Of a stretch of 64,000 nucleotides of DNA, positions 1 to 7,619 are shown piece after piece. Position 1 is the stretch's first letter, and each line of letters starts with the position of its first letter. The translations under genes and the position numbers were made by a program. This stretch comes from Allorhodoferax sp032337135 (GTDB lineage Bacteria > Pseudomonadota > Gammaproteobacteria > Burkholderiales > Burkholderiaceae_C). Under the pieces are notes generated by a model. It made no database searches, was not told the origin of the DNA, and saw nothing but the letters and a program-made list of their open reading frames with translations. The stretch spans positions 102,201 to 166,200 of the forward strand of contig NZ_JAVXZZ010000005.1 in assembly GCF_032337135.1 (NCBI RefSeq). The letters run 5' to 3'.

Positions 1-603
1 AACGTAACCTCGGAAAACCGCCGAGTAATCGAAATCCTCACCATGGAGGATGGCAAGCAGATGGTACGCTTCCAAGCCATGCCTTGGACGATGAACCCGG
101 ATCTGTACCTGAAGCATTTCAAGCATCTGGCCCCCCTGCCCTCCCCTACTGAGTTCCGCAACAAGTCTCGTATCGCACCGGGAGTGCTGTATGGCGAAGT
201 GCCTCTGCTCGCATTCGCTCGCTGGGCAAAACAGGAACGCACTCCGAACCCGAAGCTCAATGCTCCTGGTCGGACCATGGCCGCGCAGATCATCGAAATC
301 GTGATGCGCAAGCAGTACACCAGTCGCTCGGCTGAACGCACCTTCTACAGTGAATGCTCCACTCGCGAGCAGTTCTTCACCCCCGGCCCATCGGCGATGC
401 ACTGGGTCTACACCATGCCGGACGGGTCCCGCATTGGCTTCATGGCGCCCGTTGTCATGGCCGAACTGGACGACATGGGCAAGCCTATCTTGACCAGTCA
501 CCATCAACTGGATTTGAACCAGAGCTTTGCTTTTGGCGATATTGAAAGAATCACTCGCGCAGAAGAGAAACTGTGGATCGAAGCCAATCGCCCATTTGCC
601 TGA
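1..603 (+). CDS. Unknown protein, 5' end outside window
   Basis: The frame is open from base 1 with no stop upstream of the first Met (base 43), so the gene probably begins before the window and the Met at 43 is only a fallback start. About 200 residues are visible. They are soluble-looking, with no membrane segment or signal peptide and no motif I recognise. The stop lies 12 bases before the ATG of the TraU-like gene, which suggests one operon and a possible transfer role by association only. Function unknown. Confidence 0.55.
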   Translation, partial: NVTSENRRVIEILTMEDGKQMVRFQAMPWTMNPDLYLKHFKHLAPLPSPTEFRNKSRIAPGVLYGEVPLLAFARWAKQERTPNPKLNAPGRTMAAQIIEIVMRKQYTSRSAERTFYSECSTREQFFTPGPSAMHWVYTMPDGSRIGFMAPVVMAELDDMGKPILTSHHQLDLNQSFAFGDIERITRAEEKLWIEANRPFA

Positions 604-615
604 GAATCATTGACC

Positions 616-1575
616 ATGAAAAGACTCACCATGCCCGTACATTCCGGCCTGATGTTTACTCTCGGCTGCTTAGCAAGCACCGCCACTCTGGCGACTGACC
701 CGCTAGCCGCAATCAACCTTTCCGACCCAGCAACGGTGCAATGGCGCATCGTCGGGCGCTGCATGGTTAGCCCACGTGTCGAGCACTGGATTCCCTTGGC
801 CTGGGTCGAAACCTCACCATCCGGGCAACACTCATTCATTGACGGAACTCCTACCGCTGACGGAAAAACCAGCGTCCTGCGTTCATCCGGTCTCGAATCG
901 TCAAACTCCGCCCGCATTCTGAACTTCACCAACAACCTCTGGAGAGCGTCAAACATTGCAAACTCTCTGCAGCAACAGGTCTGCAATGTGTGGGACGCCT
1001 CACTACAAGCACCCCCTGCATCAACATCCGCAACCGCAGACTGCGAAAGCAGCAGTGCAATTGCAGTCGGACTAAAACAGTTTGACGACCTCTTTCGCTC
1101 GGTGACCACCCCGCTCATGACCCTCGCATACGACAGCACCCGCGATAGCGGATGGACAAGTGGGTGTCGCGACAAGACCTTGATGGAGCAGGCCACAGCT
1201 TCAAACATGCGCTGTGATACAGAAATGCTTTCACCCGATCTACAACCAGGCGGCGCAGCGGCCAGTGCTGCCGCCACCAAGTATTGCGTTGGACGATGGG
1301 GATCACTCATCCCCCGCCAGTCTCGGGAAATAGGACTGACTGGTCCCGCAGCCAGCGCCAAGTCAGCGTATCGAGCCATGTCGACAGCGCGAAACCATCT
1401 CAACAGATTCCCCTACCCGGTAGACACCGCCGGCAAGATGCAACTCGCCGCTCCAAACCCAAGCCCGTCATTTACACCTGGAGATCGCCCATTGCCCTCC
1501 AGCATTCAACCCAACGGTGCAAAGGTATACGCCTGGATCTACTGGCGGAAAGTCACGTGCTGCGTTGGTGATTAA
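616..1575 (+). CDS. Secreted transfer protein, TraU-like (tentative)
   Basis: The product has 319 residues and begins with a clear signal peptide (MKRLTM, then a hydrophobic stretch ending near ATLA). I start at ATG 616 rather than the TTG six bases earlier, because ATG gives a compact signal sequence. The mature part is Cys-rich: the WRIVGRC segment at about residue 44, several central Cys, and a YWRKVTCC ending. Early WxxxGxC and a terminal aromatic-Arg-CC are features I associate with TraU and the related integrating-element proteins needed for F-type mating-pair stabilisation in the periplasm. The match is by pattern, not alignment, so another secreted Cys-rich transfer protein is possible. 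The last fifth has a decayed copy 474 bases downstream. Confidence 0.5.
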   Translation: MKRLTMPVHSGLMFTLGCLASTATLATDPLAAINLSDPATVQWRIVGRCMVSPRVEHWIPLAWVETSPSGQHSFIDGTPTADGKTSVLRSSGLESSNSARILNFTNNLWRASNIANSLQQQVCNVWDASLQAPPASTSATADCESSSAIAVGLKQFDDLFRSVTTPLMTLAYDSTRDSGWTSGCRDKTLMEQATASNMRCDTEMLSPDLQPGGAAASAAATKYCVGRWGSLIPRQSREIGLTGPAASAKSAYRAMSTARNHLNRFPYPVDTAGKMQLAAPNPSPSFTPGDRPLPSSIQPNGAKVYAWIYWRKVTCCVGD

Positions 1576-1588
1576 GCATCACGCTCAA

Positions 1589-2122
1589 TTGTGCCGGCAC
1601 AACCATTCCAAGCGGCCTCCTCATTGCGAGTCAACGCCAGCACCATTCATCGCACCATCGCCCGCAAACAACCACACCTCCGAGAGAGGATTCACCACAC
1701 CAAGCCACGACAGGGCACCACTGAAACATCGGTTGTGCCGGCACAACCCACTCCCTCACCACCGACCACGTCAAGGGCAACAGATCCCTCATTGACCTCA
1801 GAGGATCGGGTTTGTCAATCCGCTGCTAGCGCCAAGTCAGCCCATCGAGCCATGTCAACAGCGCAAAACCACCCCATCAAAGCCCCCAATCCGCTCGCCA
1901 ACTCAGGATGCGCTGCCTCCCCACCCGCACTCAACCCAGCGACCAAAGGTCTGCACCAGAATCTACATAGCGAAGTCCAAGTGCGTGCTGCGCCAACGAA
2001 TTGAACCGCATCATCAATTGTGCCGGCACAACTCATTTCATATTCAGACCGGAAGGCTAGTTGCAACGAGCGCCCGAGCAAGTGCCGGCCATCAGCAAAA
2101 GCCGCAAATTGTGCCGGCACAA
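1589..2122. repeat. Four copies of palindrome TTGTGCCGGCACAA (candidate parS)
   Basis: Perfect 14-bp palindromes lie at 1589-1602, 1733-1746, 2018-2031 and 2109-2122. Most copies are followed by CC or CT. They occupy the 722-base gap between the TraU-like gene and parA and I found no full copy elsewhere. Multiple identical palindromes just upstream of parAB are what a centromere (parS) or an operator for ParB or a Kor-type repressor looks like. The ParB identity of the binder is inference. Apart from these sites, the gene remnant at 1825 and the parA promoter, I see nothing in the gap. Confidence 0.7.
1825..1872 (+). repeat. Decayed duplicate of TraU-like gene tail
   Basis: These 48 bases match 1351-1398, inside the TraU-like gene, at 42 of 48 positions. 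Read in the same frame, four of the six differences are synonymous and two change an amino acid (Tyr to His, Arg to Gln). That pattern suggests both copies once evolved as coding DNA. The surrounding frame at 1591-2004 is open for 137 codons but contains two of the palindromes and has low-complexity composition, so I treat it as a gene remnant. Confidence 0.55.
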
Positions 2123-2243
2123 CCAGCCATCTAGGCACAGAGCGAAAGAAGAGAAAAATGATCGACAGATGGTAAGGCGGTATCGAGACCTACCACACTG
2201 GATTTTGTGGTGCAAATAAACTGCTTACATGAAGATAAAAATA

Positions 2244-2272
2244 GTGACGCCCTGGAGAGTAATGACTATACT
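2244..2272 (+). promoter_or_regulatory. Probable parA promoter
   Basis: The -35 box is GTGACG (2244-2249), followed by a 17-base spacer and a -10 box TATACT (2267-2272). The parA ATG follows 25 bases after the -10 box with GGAGG at 2286-2290. The closest palindrome ends about 120 bases upstream. Confidence 0.5.
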
Positions 2273-2297
2273 TTGCAGTTCATATGGAGGTTAAGTC

Positions 2298-2957
2298 ATG
2301 ATCATCTTGGTAGGAAATGGGAAAGGCGGCGTCGGAAAGTCTCGCCTTGCAATTCACCTGGCGGCCCTGGCTGTCGCCGAAGGCGTGGACACTGCGTTGC
2401 TTGATACCGACGTGATTCAGGGATCGTCTGCTTCGTGGTCGCGTATCAGAAACGAGGAGGGGATTTCGCCCAACGTTCCGGTGATGCTCCTGCCGCAAAA
2501 CCCACTCGTTGAATTGGCTAGTCTCTCCAACAAATACGATTTGGTAGTTGTTGACATCGGCGCACAAAACTACAAAACCATGGTTGAGTGCGCTGCCGTG
2601 AGTGATCTCGTCCTGGTTCCTTGCGGCAATGATCAGCAGGAGATGGAAGCGACCATGCTCGTCTTCAAACACCTTGAATCGATAGGCCCCAAACACAAAA
2701 GCGGTAAGGTGCCAGCCTACGCCGTACTCAGCAGGGTAAGCAGCAATGAAAAGGCGAAATCCACACAGGATTTGCGCGAAGTCTTCGAGAGTAGCGGAAT
2801 CCCCGTGTTGAAACAGGTGCTTCCTTCACGCACCGCATGGGGCGCAACGGGCAAGACTGGCCGAGCACTGCACGAACTTCGAGGTAAAGACAAGTCCGAC
2901 AAAGCGACCGCAGAAATGCGTGCGTTGTATGAAGAGGTCAAAGAACTTGCAAACTAA
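2298..2957 (+). CDS. parA: ParA-family partition ATPase
   Basis: A 219-residue Walker-type ATPase that would move plasmid copies apart on the nucleoid with ParB. The deviant Walker A box KGGVGKS is at residues 9-15 right after the N terminus, and LLDTDVIQGS (about residue 35) is the switch region. The second Asp motif VVVDIGAQN follows near residue 83. There is no N-terminal HTH extension, so it is the small (type Ib or orphan-MinD-like) ParA form, in which ParB rather than ParA usually autoregulates. The start is fixed by a strong GGAGG. parB follows after 11 bases, so the two form one operon. Confidence 0.93.
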   Translation: MIILVGNGKGGVGKSRLAIHLAALAVAEGVDTALLDTDVIQGSSASWSRIRNEEGISPNVPVMLLPQNPLVELASLSNKYDLVVVDIGAQNYKTMVECAAVSDLVLVPCGNDQQEMEATMLVFKHLESIGPKHKSGKVPAYAVLSRVSSNEKAKSTQDLREVFESSGIPVLKQVLPSRTAWGATGKTGRALHELRGKDKSDKATAEMRALYEEVKELAN

Positions 2958-2968
2958 ACGGGGAATTT

Positions 2969-3931
2969 ATGGTAACAAAGTTTCGTCGAACCCCCATTGA
3001 CATAACAAGTCTCGGGGCAATCGCACACGCAGCACAAGGCGTTCCGGCCGGTGTGACGGAGGCAATCGCACAACTAAGTAAACCGCCCGCCCCAACCACG
3101 ACAGTCAGCAATCCAGTACTGTCCTACGTGGTCGGGCAGGTGTACGACGTGCCACTGCATCTGATCGAATCAAACCCTCTCAATCCACGTGTTCTGTATC
3201 CAGCCCAGGACGTGGATGCGATGACGGTGCTTCTCCGCGAGGACGGCCAGCGTATCAGCGCCACCGGTTACGTCGGAGACAATGGGACAGTTGTACTGAT
3301 CGAAGGAGAGACGCGACTGCGGGCATCGCGTGCTGGTGATCGCCGCACCCTCAGAATTGAAATCAAACCCAAGCCAGCGGACGAGAAAGCGCTATACGAG
3401 GAGGCTCGCTCAGCCAACATCGACAGGCGCAACCAAACACCCCTGGACGATGGAATCAAGTGGAACGACCTGATCAATGTTCGCCGCATCTACTCATCGC
3501 AGAAGGAACTGGCTGAACGATTGGGCATTGAGGAAGATGTTGTCAGTCGATCCATCTCGCTCACACGGTTGAGTCCCCGCGTCTTGAATACGGTGGCCGA
3601 GTACCCAGACATGCTCAATCTGCGAATGCTCATCGCGATACGGACTTTCTGGGAGGCGACAGGAGACGAAGACACACTGGAGCTCATTGCCGAGATTGCA
3701 AAAAACGGTCTGGGCTCCCGCGATGTCATGGCTCGGGCCAAGACTGCGAAGAACGAACCCACCCGCAAGCCACGTTCTGCTTCCGAGGAGGTCAAGTACC
3801 TTTCGGGGAAGGGCGTTCTGAAATCATTCCCTGATCGTGTGGAGCTATCAATCACAGGCCTAAAGCCTGAACATGTACCAGCACTGACCGAAACGATCCG
3901 TCGAGCGATTGCTGAGCAAGGGTCGATATAG
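2969..3931 (+). CDS. parB: ParB-family centromere-binding protein
   Basis: A 320-residue ParB. The N-terminal CTPase/nuclease-type domain carries the NPLNPR segment (about residue 65) and GETRLRASR (about residue 113), the counterpart of the GERRxRA box. A helix-turn-helix follows (SQKELAERLGI, about residue 178), then a C-terminal tail with a KYLSGKG element. It should bind repeated sites, probably the four palindromes upstream of parA, and stimulate ParA. It starts at ATG 2969 behind GGGGAA, 11 bases after parA. A terminator lies 60 bases after the stop, closing the operon. Confidence 0.92.
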   Translation: MVTKFRRTPIDITSLGAIAHAAQGVPAGVTEAIAQLSKPPAPTTTVSNPVLSYVVGQVYDVPLHLIESNPLNPRVLYPAQDVDAMTVLLREDGQRISATGYVGDNGTVVLIEGETRLRASRAGDRRTLRIEIKPKPADEKALYEEARSANIDRRNQTPLDDGIKWNDLINVRRIYSSQKELAERLGIEEDVVSRSISLTRLSPRVLNTVAEYPDMLNLRMLIAIRTFWEATGDEDTLELIAEIAKNGLGSRDVMARAKTAKNEPTRKPRSASEEVKYLSGKGVLKSFPDRVELSITGLKPEHVPALTETIRRAIAEQGSI

Positions 3932-3990
3932 CGCCTTGACCAAATCGGCCTGGAGCATTTCATCCAGGTTCTTTGTTGTCCAATCAGATA

Positions 3991-4014
3991 TGCCCGCTCC
4001 AGCGGGCATTCTTT
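3991..4014 (+). terminator. Intrinsic terminator after parAB
   Basis: An 8-bp stem (TGCCCGCT with AGCGGGCA) is followed by TTCTTTT. It closes the parAB operon and separates it from the iteron array. Confidence 0.8.
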
Positions 4015-4212
4015 TGTGGCATTGCTGCGATAGGTGGAAGATGCGTTGAACTCAAACGCCAAAGTAGCCATTTATGGGGGCGTCGCTGCAGTTGGACAAA
4101 CAGAAAGACAAAAATCCCCAGTGTCGATGCAACGAAACGGCTGAATTGGCCACAAGGTTGCTGATGGACCATGCCCTAACGCGTTCTGGACAGCACACGA
4201 CTGATTCGTCGT

Positions 4213-4939
4213 CCCATAGCCTTCCACCTATAGCGCTTCCCACAAATGGTAACTTGCGCCAACAGTGCTAAGAAGTCGACTGCACACAACCCTTACACCG
4301 CGACCAGGTTGAAGCACATCAAGCACCGCGACCAAGCCGGAGCCCCCCCACAAAAGGTCACCTAAGCCCAATCCCATAGACAGTAACCTTCGAAGCTGCA
4401 GTTGACAAAGCGTCGCCCCATAGCTGGTCACCCACTTTTCACAGCAACAGAACACCATCCCATAAAGAGACACCTATGAGAGTGAGACCAGCGGTACCGC
4501 AAGAATTTGCAACCCGAAAGCGCCCCATAAACAGTCACCCAAGGCGGGCAATCAACACGACATTCCCCATAAGCTTCCACCTTAGTCGGGCATTCAAGCA
4601 CCTATGGCGGCCCAAACAATCCCATGAACGTACACCAAAAGCACCATGGGGAATCCAAACACTCCCATTAGTGGTCACCTAAAGCCCTCTACCTCGAATC
4701 TGCGCCGCTTCTTAATCGAATACGCCTCAAAGCAGGGCGCGGCAGGGCCCCATAGAAGTCCACCAATTCCGACTTCAAAAAAGACCGTCCCCATAGATGG
4801 TCACCAATGAGAATTCCCATAAACCAGCACCTCAATCCCAAATCCACACACCCCATTCCCCACAGCTTTCCACCTAGGCCCCAAATCCACATACCAGTCA
4901 ACCCAGATACAGTCACCTCAGCCCCCATAAACCAACACC
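4213..4939 (+). repeat. Iteron array, 16 copies of CCCATA-N6-CACC (oriV)
   Basis: Sixteen same-orientation repeats start near 4213, 4239, 4347, 4373, 4417, 4459, 4524, 4566, 4621, 4664, 4749, 4790, 4816, 4859, 4902 and 4924. The ends CCCATA and CACC are constant with few changes (CCCACA, CCCATG, CCCATT, CCCAGA; AACT or AACC in two). The six-base middle falls mainly into two types, ending GT or TC. Spacings of about 22-26, 42-44, 65, 85 and 108 bases approximate multiples of two helical turns, so the repeats should lie on one face of the DNA. This is the expected binding array for the Rep_3-type initiator encoded just downstream. The rest of the 1.1-kb gap (3932-5040) holds the parAB terminator and no gene I can support. 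Confidence 0.9.
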
Positions 4940-5004
4940 GAAGTGCCGCTAAGTCCTTGTCGCGTCTGGACTTTTTTCACCCCAAAGGTATTAAAGCGAT
5001 GAAA

Positions 5005-5020
5005 GTGTCTATAAAGACAC
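5005..5020. promoter_or_regulatory. Dyad GTGTCT-ATAA-AGACAC around a -10-like box
   Basis: A 16-base perfect dyad contains TATAAA and lies 20 bases before the longest possible rep start. Near-copies of AAAGCGATGA flank it on both sides (4994 and 5022 areas). Overlap of a dyad with a promoter core is typical of an autorepression site, often bound by initiator dimers. Role inferred. Confidence 0.45.
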
Positions 5021-5040
5021 AAAGGCGATGACGCTCCTTC

Positions 5041-6447
5041 GTGTCCCCAAATGCCAACGCAATTAAGTCTTGGCAAACAAAGGGAAAGGCATCAAAATAC
5101 TTTCCACCATTCCACTTATTCACCATTCCACCTGTGGCAACCAAGCGCAAAACCCAAAATAGTTCCGCTGGCCAAGTGTCGCTGTTCCAGGCCACTGAAG
5201 TGCCCGAGCCATTCCGAAAAGCAGTGCAGGTTGTTCACAGCAAGCCACACGTGCAAATGTCGCTGATGGAACGCAAGATCAGCAACTCCTGGATCAAGAA
5301 CGCCCTGGACCGGAAGCCCGATGAAGAGGGGTGGTGGTATATCAGCGTCTCGCACATGGGTGAGCAAATTGGGTTCGATTCAAACAACGTTGGATACCTC
5401 AAGGAGGTGTCACGCCGCGTGATGTCGATCCGCTTCGAATGGGACGTCTTGGCCAAGGAAGGGAAGGGTATCGGGTGGAAGGCATCGGTCTTGTTTCCTG
5501 AGGTGGAAATCCGTGGGGACCACATCCGATACCAGGTCAGTCGGCAATTGAGAGAGCAACTACTGAACCCAACCATGTACGCCATGCTTGACATGGCGGT
5601 CGTTCGAAAGTTCAAGCGAGCACCGGCACTTGGTCTCTATGAACACTGCATCCGGTTTGAGAACATTGGGCAAACCGCTCGTATTCATTGGACCCAGTTG
5701 CGCGACATCCTCTTGGGAGAAGGTACCGATAGCAAGTCCTACCAGGACTTCAAGTACTTCAACGCCAAGGTGGTAAAGCCCGCCGTCGCCGAAATCAATG
5801 CCGTAACCGACTTCCAACTGGAAGCACACACGGCGCGCATGGGTCGCACGGTTACCGAAATATGGTTCACCATCGTCAAGATCGTTCAGAAAGACGCGGC
5901 AGAAAACATAGACTCAGCTGAAGAGCTAGCCGCTGTTGGCGAACTCATCAAGATTGGCATGCCACAGTCCGAAGCAAAGCGGCTAGTACGCCAACACGGC
6001 GTGAACTCAGTCACCGCGGCACTCGCGTACACGGAGCGCCGCGCCAATGACAAGAAGCAAACCACACTCGGTAACAAGGCCGCCTATTTCCGAGCAGCCC
6101 TCACTCAGAAGTGGGGTGTCATCGATGAGTTGACTCAGCCTGAAGTAGCAGCAAAGGCACCTCCCAAACCCAAAGCGAAGTCGCTACAGGAAGCACTGAA
6201 GGACAAACGCTCCAAGGATGCCGAAGAGTATTTCAAGGAACTCGATCCAGCCGATCAGGCAGAGTTCATTACCAAATACAACCATTCGCAAGAAATCTCC
6301 GGCCTGCGAATCAAGAACAACAAGGTGCAGAAGGGCGCTCAGACAGCGTTTTTCCGTTGGTTAGGGCAGGAAGTATGGGGCGAGCCAACCCAGGAGGAAG
6401 CACTGCAGTTCGCCACGGAAATGATCGCTGCAAGGGGGCTCCTGTAG
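5041..6447 (+). CDS. Plasmid replication initiator, Rep_3 family
   Basis: Up to 468 residues. The core from about residue 57 (VPEPFRKAVQ) through residue 290 has the paired winged-helix pattern of Rep_3 initiators: SLMERKISN, GLYEHCIRFE, SYQDFKYFN, VVKPAVAEIN and RMGRTVTEIWF. It should bind the iterons upstream and open the origin. The GTG at 5041 has no good ribosome site. A second in-frame GTG at 5134 would give 437 residues and is attractive because 5099-5133 repeats TTCCACC-like iteron fragments and looks non-coding. The tail from about residue 300 is charged and probably a regulatory or partner-binding extension. The family call is firm, the start is not. Confidence 0.88.
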   Translation: MSPNANAIKSWQTKGKASKYFPPFHLFTIPPVATKRKTQNSSAGQVSLFQATEVPEPFRKAVQVVHSKPHVQMSLMERKISNSWIKNALDRKPDEEGWWYISVSHMGEQIGFDSNNVGYLKEVSRRVMSIRFEWDVLAKEGKGIGWKASVLFPEVEIRGDHIRYQVSRQLREQLLNPTMYAMLDMAVVRKFKRAPALGLYEHCIRFENIGQTARIHWTQLRDILLGEGTDSKSYQDFKYFNAKVVKPAVAEINAVTDFQLEAHTARMGRTVTEIWFTIVKIVQKDAAENIDSAEELAAVGELIKIGMPQSEAKRLVRQHGVNSVTAALAYTERRANDKKQTTLGNKAAYFRAALTQKWGVIDELTQPEVAAKAPPKPKAKSLQEALKDKRSKDAEEYFKELDPADQAEFITKYNHSQEISGLRIKNNKVQKGAQTAFFRWLGQEVWGEPTQEEALQFATEMIAARGLL

Positions 6448-6500
6448 AGCACCGCGCCTGACTGCCATAGGCTGTACGCACCCCACATTGGGATGGAGGC

Positions 6501-6528
6501 TTGCACCTAGTGGGCAGATTGGTATAAA
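6501..6528 (+). promoter_or_regulatory. Promoter of the small-gene/ssb/primase operon
   Basis: TTGCAC (6501-6506), a 16-base spacer, and TATAAA (6523-6528) preceded by TGG as an extended -10. It lies about 160 bases before the first gene and is followed by the shared leader element at 6571. Confidence 0.65.
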
Positions 6529-6570
6529 CTGGCACCACTTTCTGGCTATACGCCACGCGCTTAACGCGCA

Positions 6571-6611
6571 ACTCATACTTTCTTTCCACCCGCGCGGGAT
6601 TCCAATCCCGC
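6571..6611 (+). promoter_or_regulatory. Shared leader element, copy 1 (ACTCATAC + hairpin)
   Basis: ACTCATAC at 6571-6578 is followed 15 bases later by a perfect 8-bp hairpin, GCGGGATT-CC-AATCCCGC (6594-6611). The element is 43 bases after the -10 box. It is one of five similar leaders in this window (others at 10673, 14461, 38713, 51433). It may be a nut-like antitermination site or a common operator; see findings. Confidence 0.6.
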
Positions 6612-6688
6612 CAGGGCTCGGACTCTTTTCTGTCGCTCGGGTTTTCAACACGACACACCCGCAGCAGAACGGGCAGAAGGAGTTCTAC

Positions 6689-6895
6689 ATGTCTCTCTCA
6701 GCAGTCGCAGCTATGGACATCAAGTCCACTACTGCAGCCATTCGCTCGTACAACATTGATGTACGTGGCGATCAGAAGTCAGCATTGCGCTTTCTGTCCA
6801 ATCTCCGCATGGAGTGCGAGCAAAAACGCATGGCATGGCAGGTCTACAACGCTGTAAAGCGCGAGGCCAAAAAAGCAGGACTCATCCCCCGGTGA
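6689..6895 (+). CDS. Small unknown protein (68 aa)
   Basis: First gene after the 6501 promoter. I choose ATG 6689 because AGAAGGAG lies 8 bases upstream; the longer frame starting at 6488 runs through the promoter and leader. The product is short, helical-looking and basic toward its end (KREAKKAG), without membrane segments. It may be a DNA- or RNA-associated accessory protein, but nothing in the sequence identifies it. Confidence 0.7.
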   Translation: MSLSAVAAMDIKSTTAAIRSYNIDVRGDQKSALRFLSNLRMECEQKRMAWQVYNAVKREAKKAGLIPR

Positions 6896-6942
6896 GCTCT
6901 GTTTTCTCTCTTCATTTTTTTCCACATCGAAAGGAGCCCATC

Positions 6943-7047
6943 ATGGGTTTGGTTATCTGCGCTATCGCCGTTTCGGGTTTCGCTCTGGGCATGTCTGTCG
7001 TCAAGGCAGGTCGTCGTCTGGGTGTTCCTGGTTTCGCAACAAACTGA
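6943..7047 (+). CDS. Small membrane protein (34 aa)
   Basis: A 35-codon frame starting at ATG 6943 with an excellent AAGGAG seven bases upstream. The product is one hydrophobic helix (LVICAIAVSGFALGMSVV) followed by a short basic tail, so it should be a single-pass inner-membrane microprotein. It lies between the 68-residue protein and the coiled-coil membrane protein at 7060. The strong ribosome site is the main argument that it is real. Confidence 0.6.
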   Translation: MGLVICAIAVSGFALGMSVVKAGRRLGVPGFATN

Positions 7048-7059
7048 GCTGAGGCCAAA

Positions 7060-7557
7060 ATGATTCACGTCGTTTTGACCTTCATATCGCTCATTCTCGG
7101 AGCGCTGGCAGCAATGTCAGCCGCTCCGGGTTTTTGGACCGGATGTTTCGTTGGTGCCGTCATGGCAACCAGCGGGCTGAAGTGGGCCAAGCATCTCTGG
7201 ACTGAGGCTCAAAAAGCCCAGCTCATGAAAGAAATGCAACTTGCTGCGCGGGAAGCCGCGCTGGCAAAAAGCATTGCCAAGATGGAGGCTGAGAAAGCCG
7301 CTGCCGCGCAAGCACCTCAGGCCTCACAGCCCACGGTGCCAGCACCGGTGGTGGTTCCCCCGCCCCCCCCACCACCTGTCGCCGCGCAAGCTGCAACAGT
7401 CCCTGCGCCTTCGGCCCCGTCGCGACCATCAACGGTCACGCCGAAGCCGGGGCCTCAACCACTTCCTGATAGCCATTTCACAGTGCCGGATTTGATCTGG
7501 CCGAAGATTGAAAAGGGAACAGGTACAGGGCCAGCCTTTGCTGCACCCCCAAACTAA
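7060..7557 (+). CDS. Membrane-anchored Ala/Pro-rich protein
   Basis: 165 residues. Two hydrophobic segments (about 3-20 and 25-42) are followed by a charged Ala/Lys/Glu-rich helix (about 50-90, probable coiled coil). Next comes a Pro-rich linker with a run of seven prolines near residue 105, and a short hydrophobic-aromatic tail (PDLIWPKI). Such linkers usually let a tail peptide reach a partner. GAGG precedes the ATG. A terminator begins 17 bases after the stop. No family recognised. Confidence 0.7.
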   Translation: MIHVVLTFISLILGALAAMSAAPGFWTGCFVGAVMATSGLKWAKHLWTEAQKAQLMKEMQLAAREAALAKSIAKMEAEKAAAAQAPQASQPTVPAPVVVPPPPPPPVAAQAATVPAPSAPSRPSTVTPKPGPQPLPDSHFTVPDLIWPKIEKGTGTGPAFAAPPN

Positions 7558-7573
7558 CCGTCGAAAGACATAA

Positions 7574-7597
7574 GGCCGCGAAAGCGGCCTTTTTTTT
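7574..7597 (+). terminator. Intrinsic terminator inside operon
   Basis: Perfect stem GGCCGC-gaaa-GCGGCC followed by eight T. Only 22 bases separate it from the next ATG (7620), and an AGGAG site occupies part of that, so no promoter fits between terminator and gene. Confidence 0.9.
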
Positions 7598-7619
7598 AGC
7601 TATAGATAGGAGAGCAACC

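Noticed and set aside
504..1403. 299-codon minus-strand frame
   Set aside because: It lies opposite the TraU-like and preceding genes, has no ribosome site and reads as an Arg/Ser-rich shadow of their codon pattern.
1591..2004. 137-codon plus-strand frame upstream of parA
   Set aside because: It contains palindromes of the candidate parS, has low-complexity Pro/Thr/Ser composition and only a 48-base stretch resembling a real gene; treated as a remnant.
3960..4200. Reverse-orientation iterons (AGGTGGAAG at 4032, TTTATGGGGG at 4070)
   Set aside because: Each keeps only one half of the repeat, so they are not counted.
4213..4939. CRISPR array
   Set aside because: Repeats are short (CCCATA and CACC ends with variable centre), irregularly spaced and beside a Rep_3 initiator; they are iterons, and no cas gene is present.
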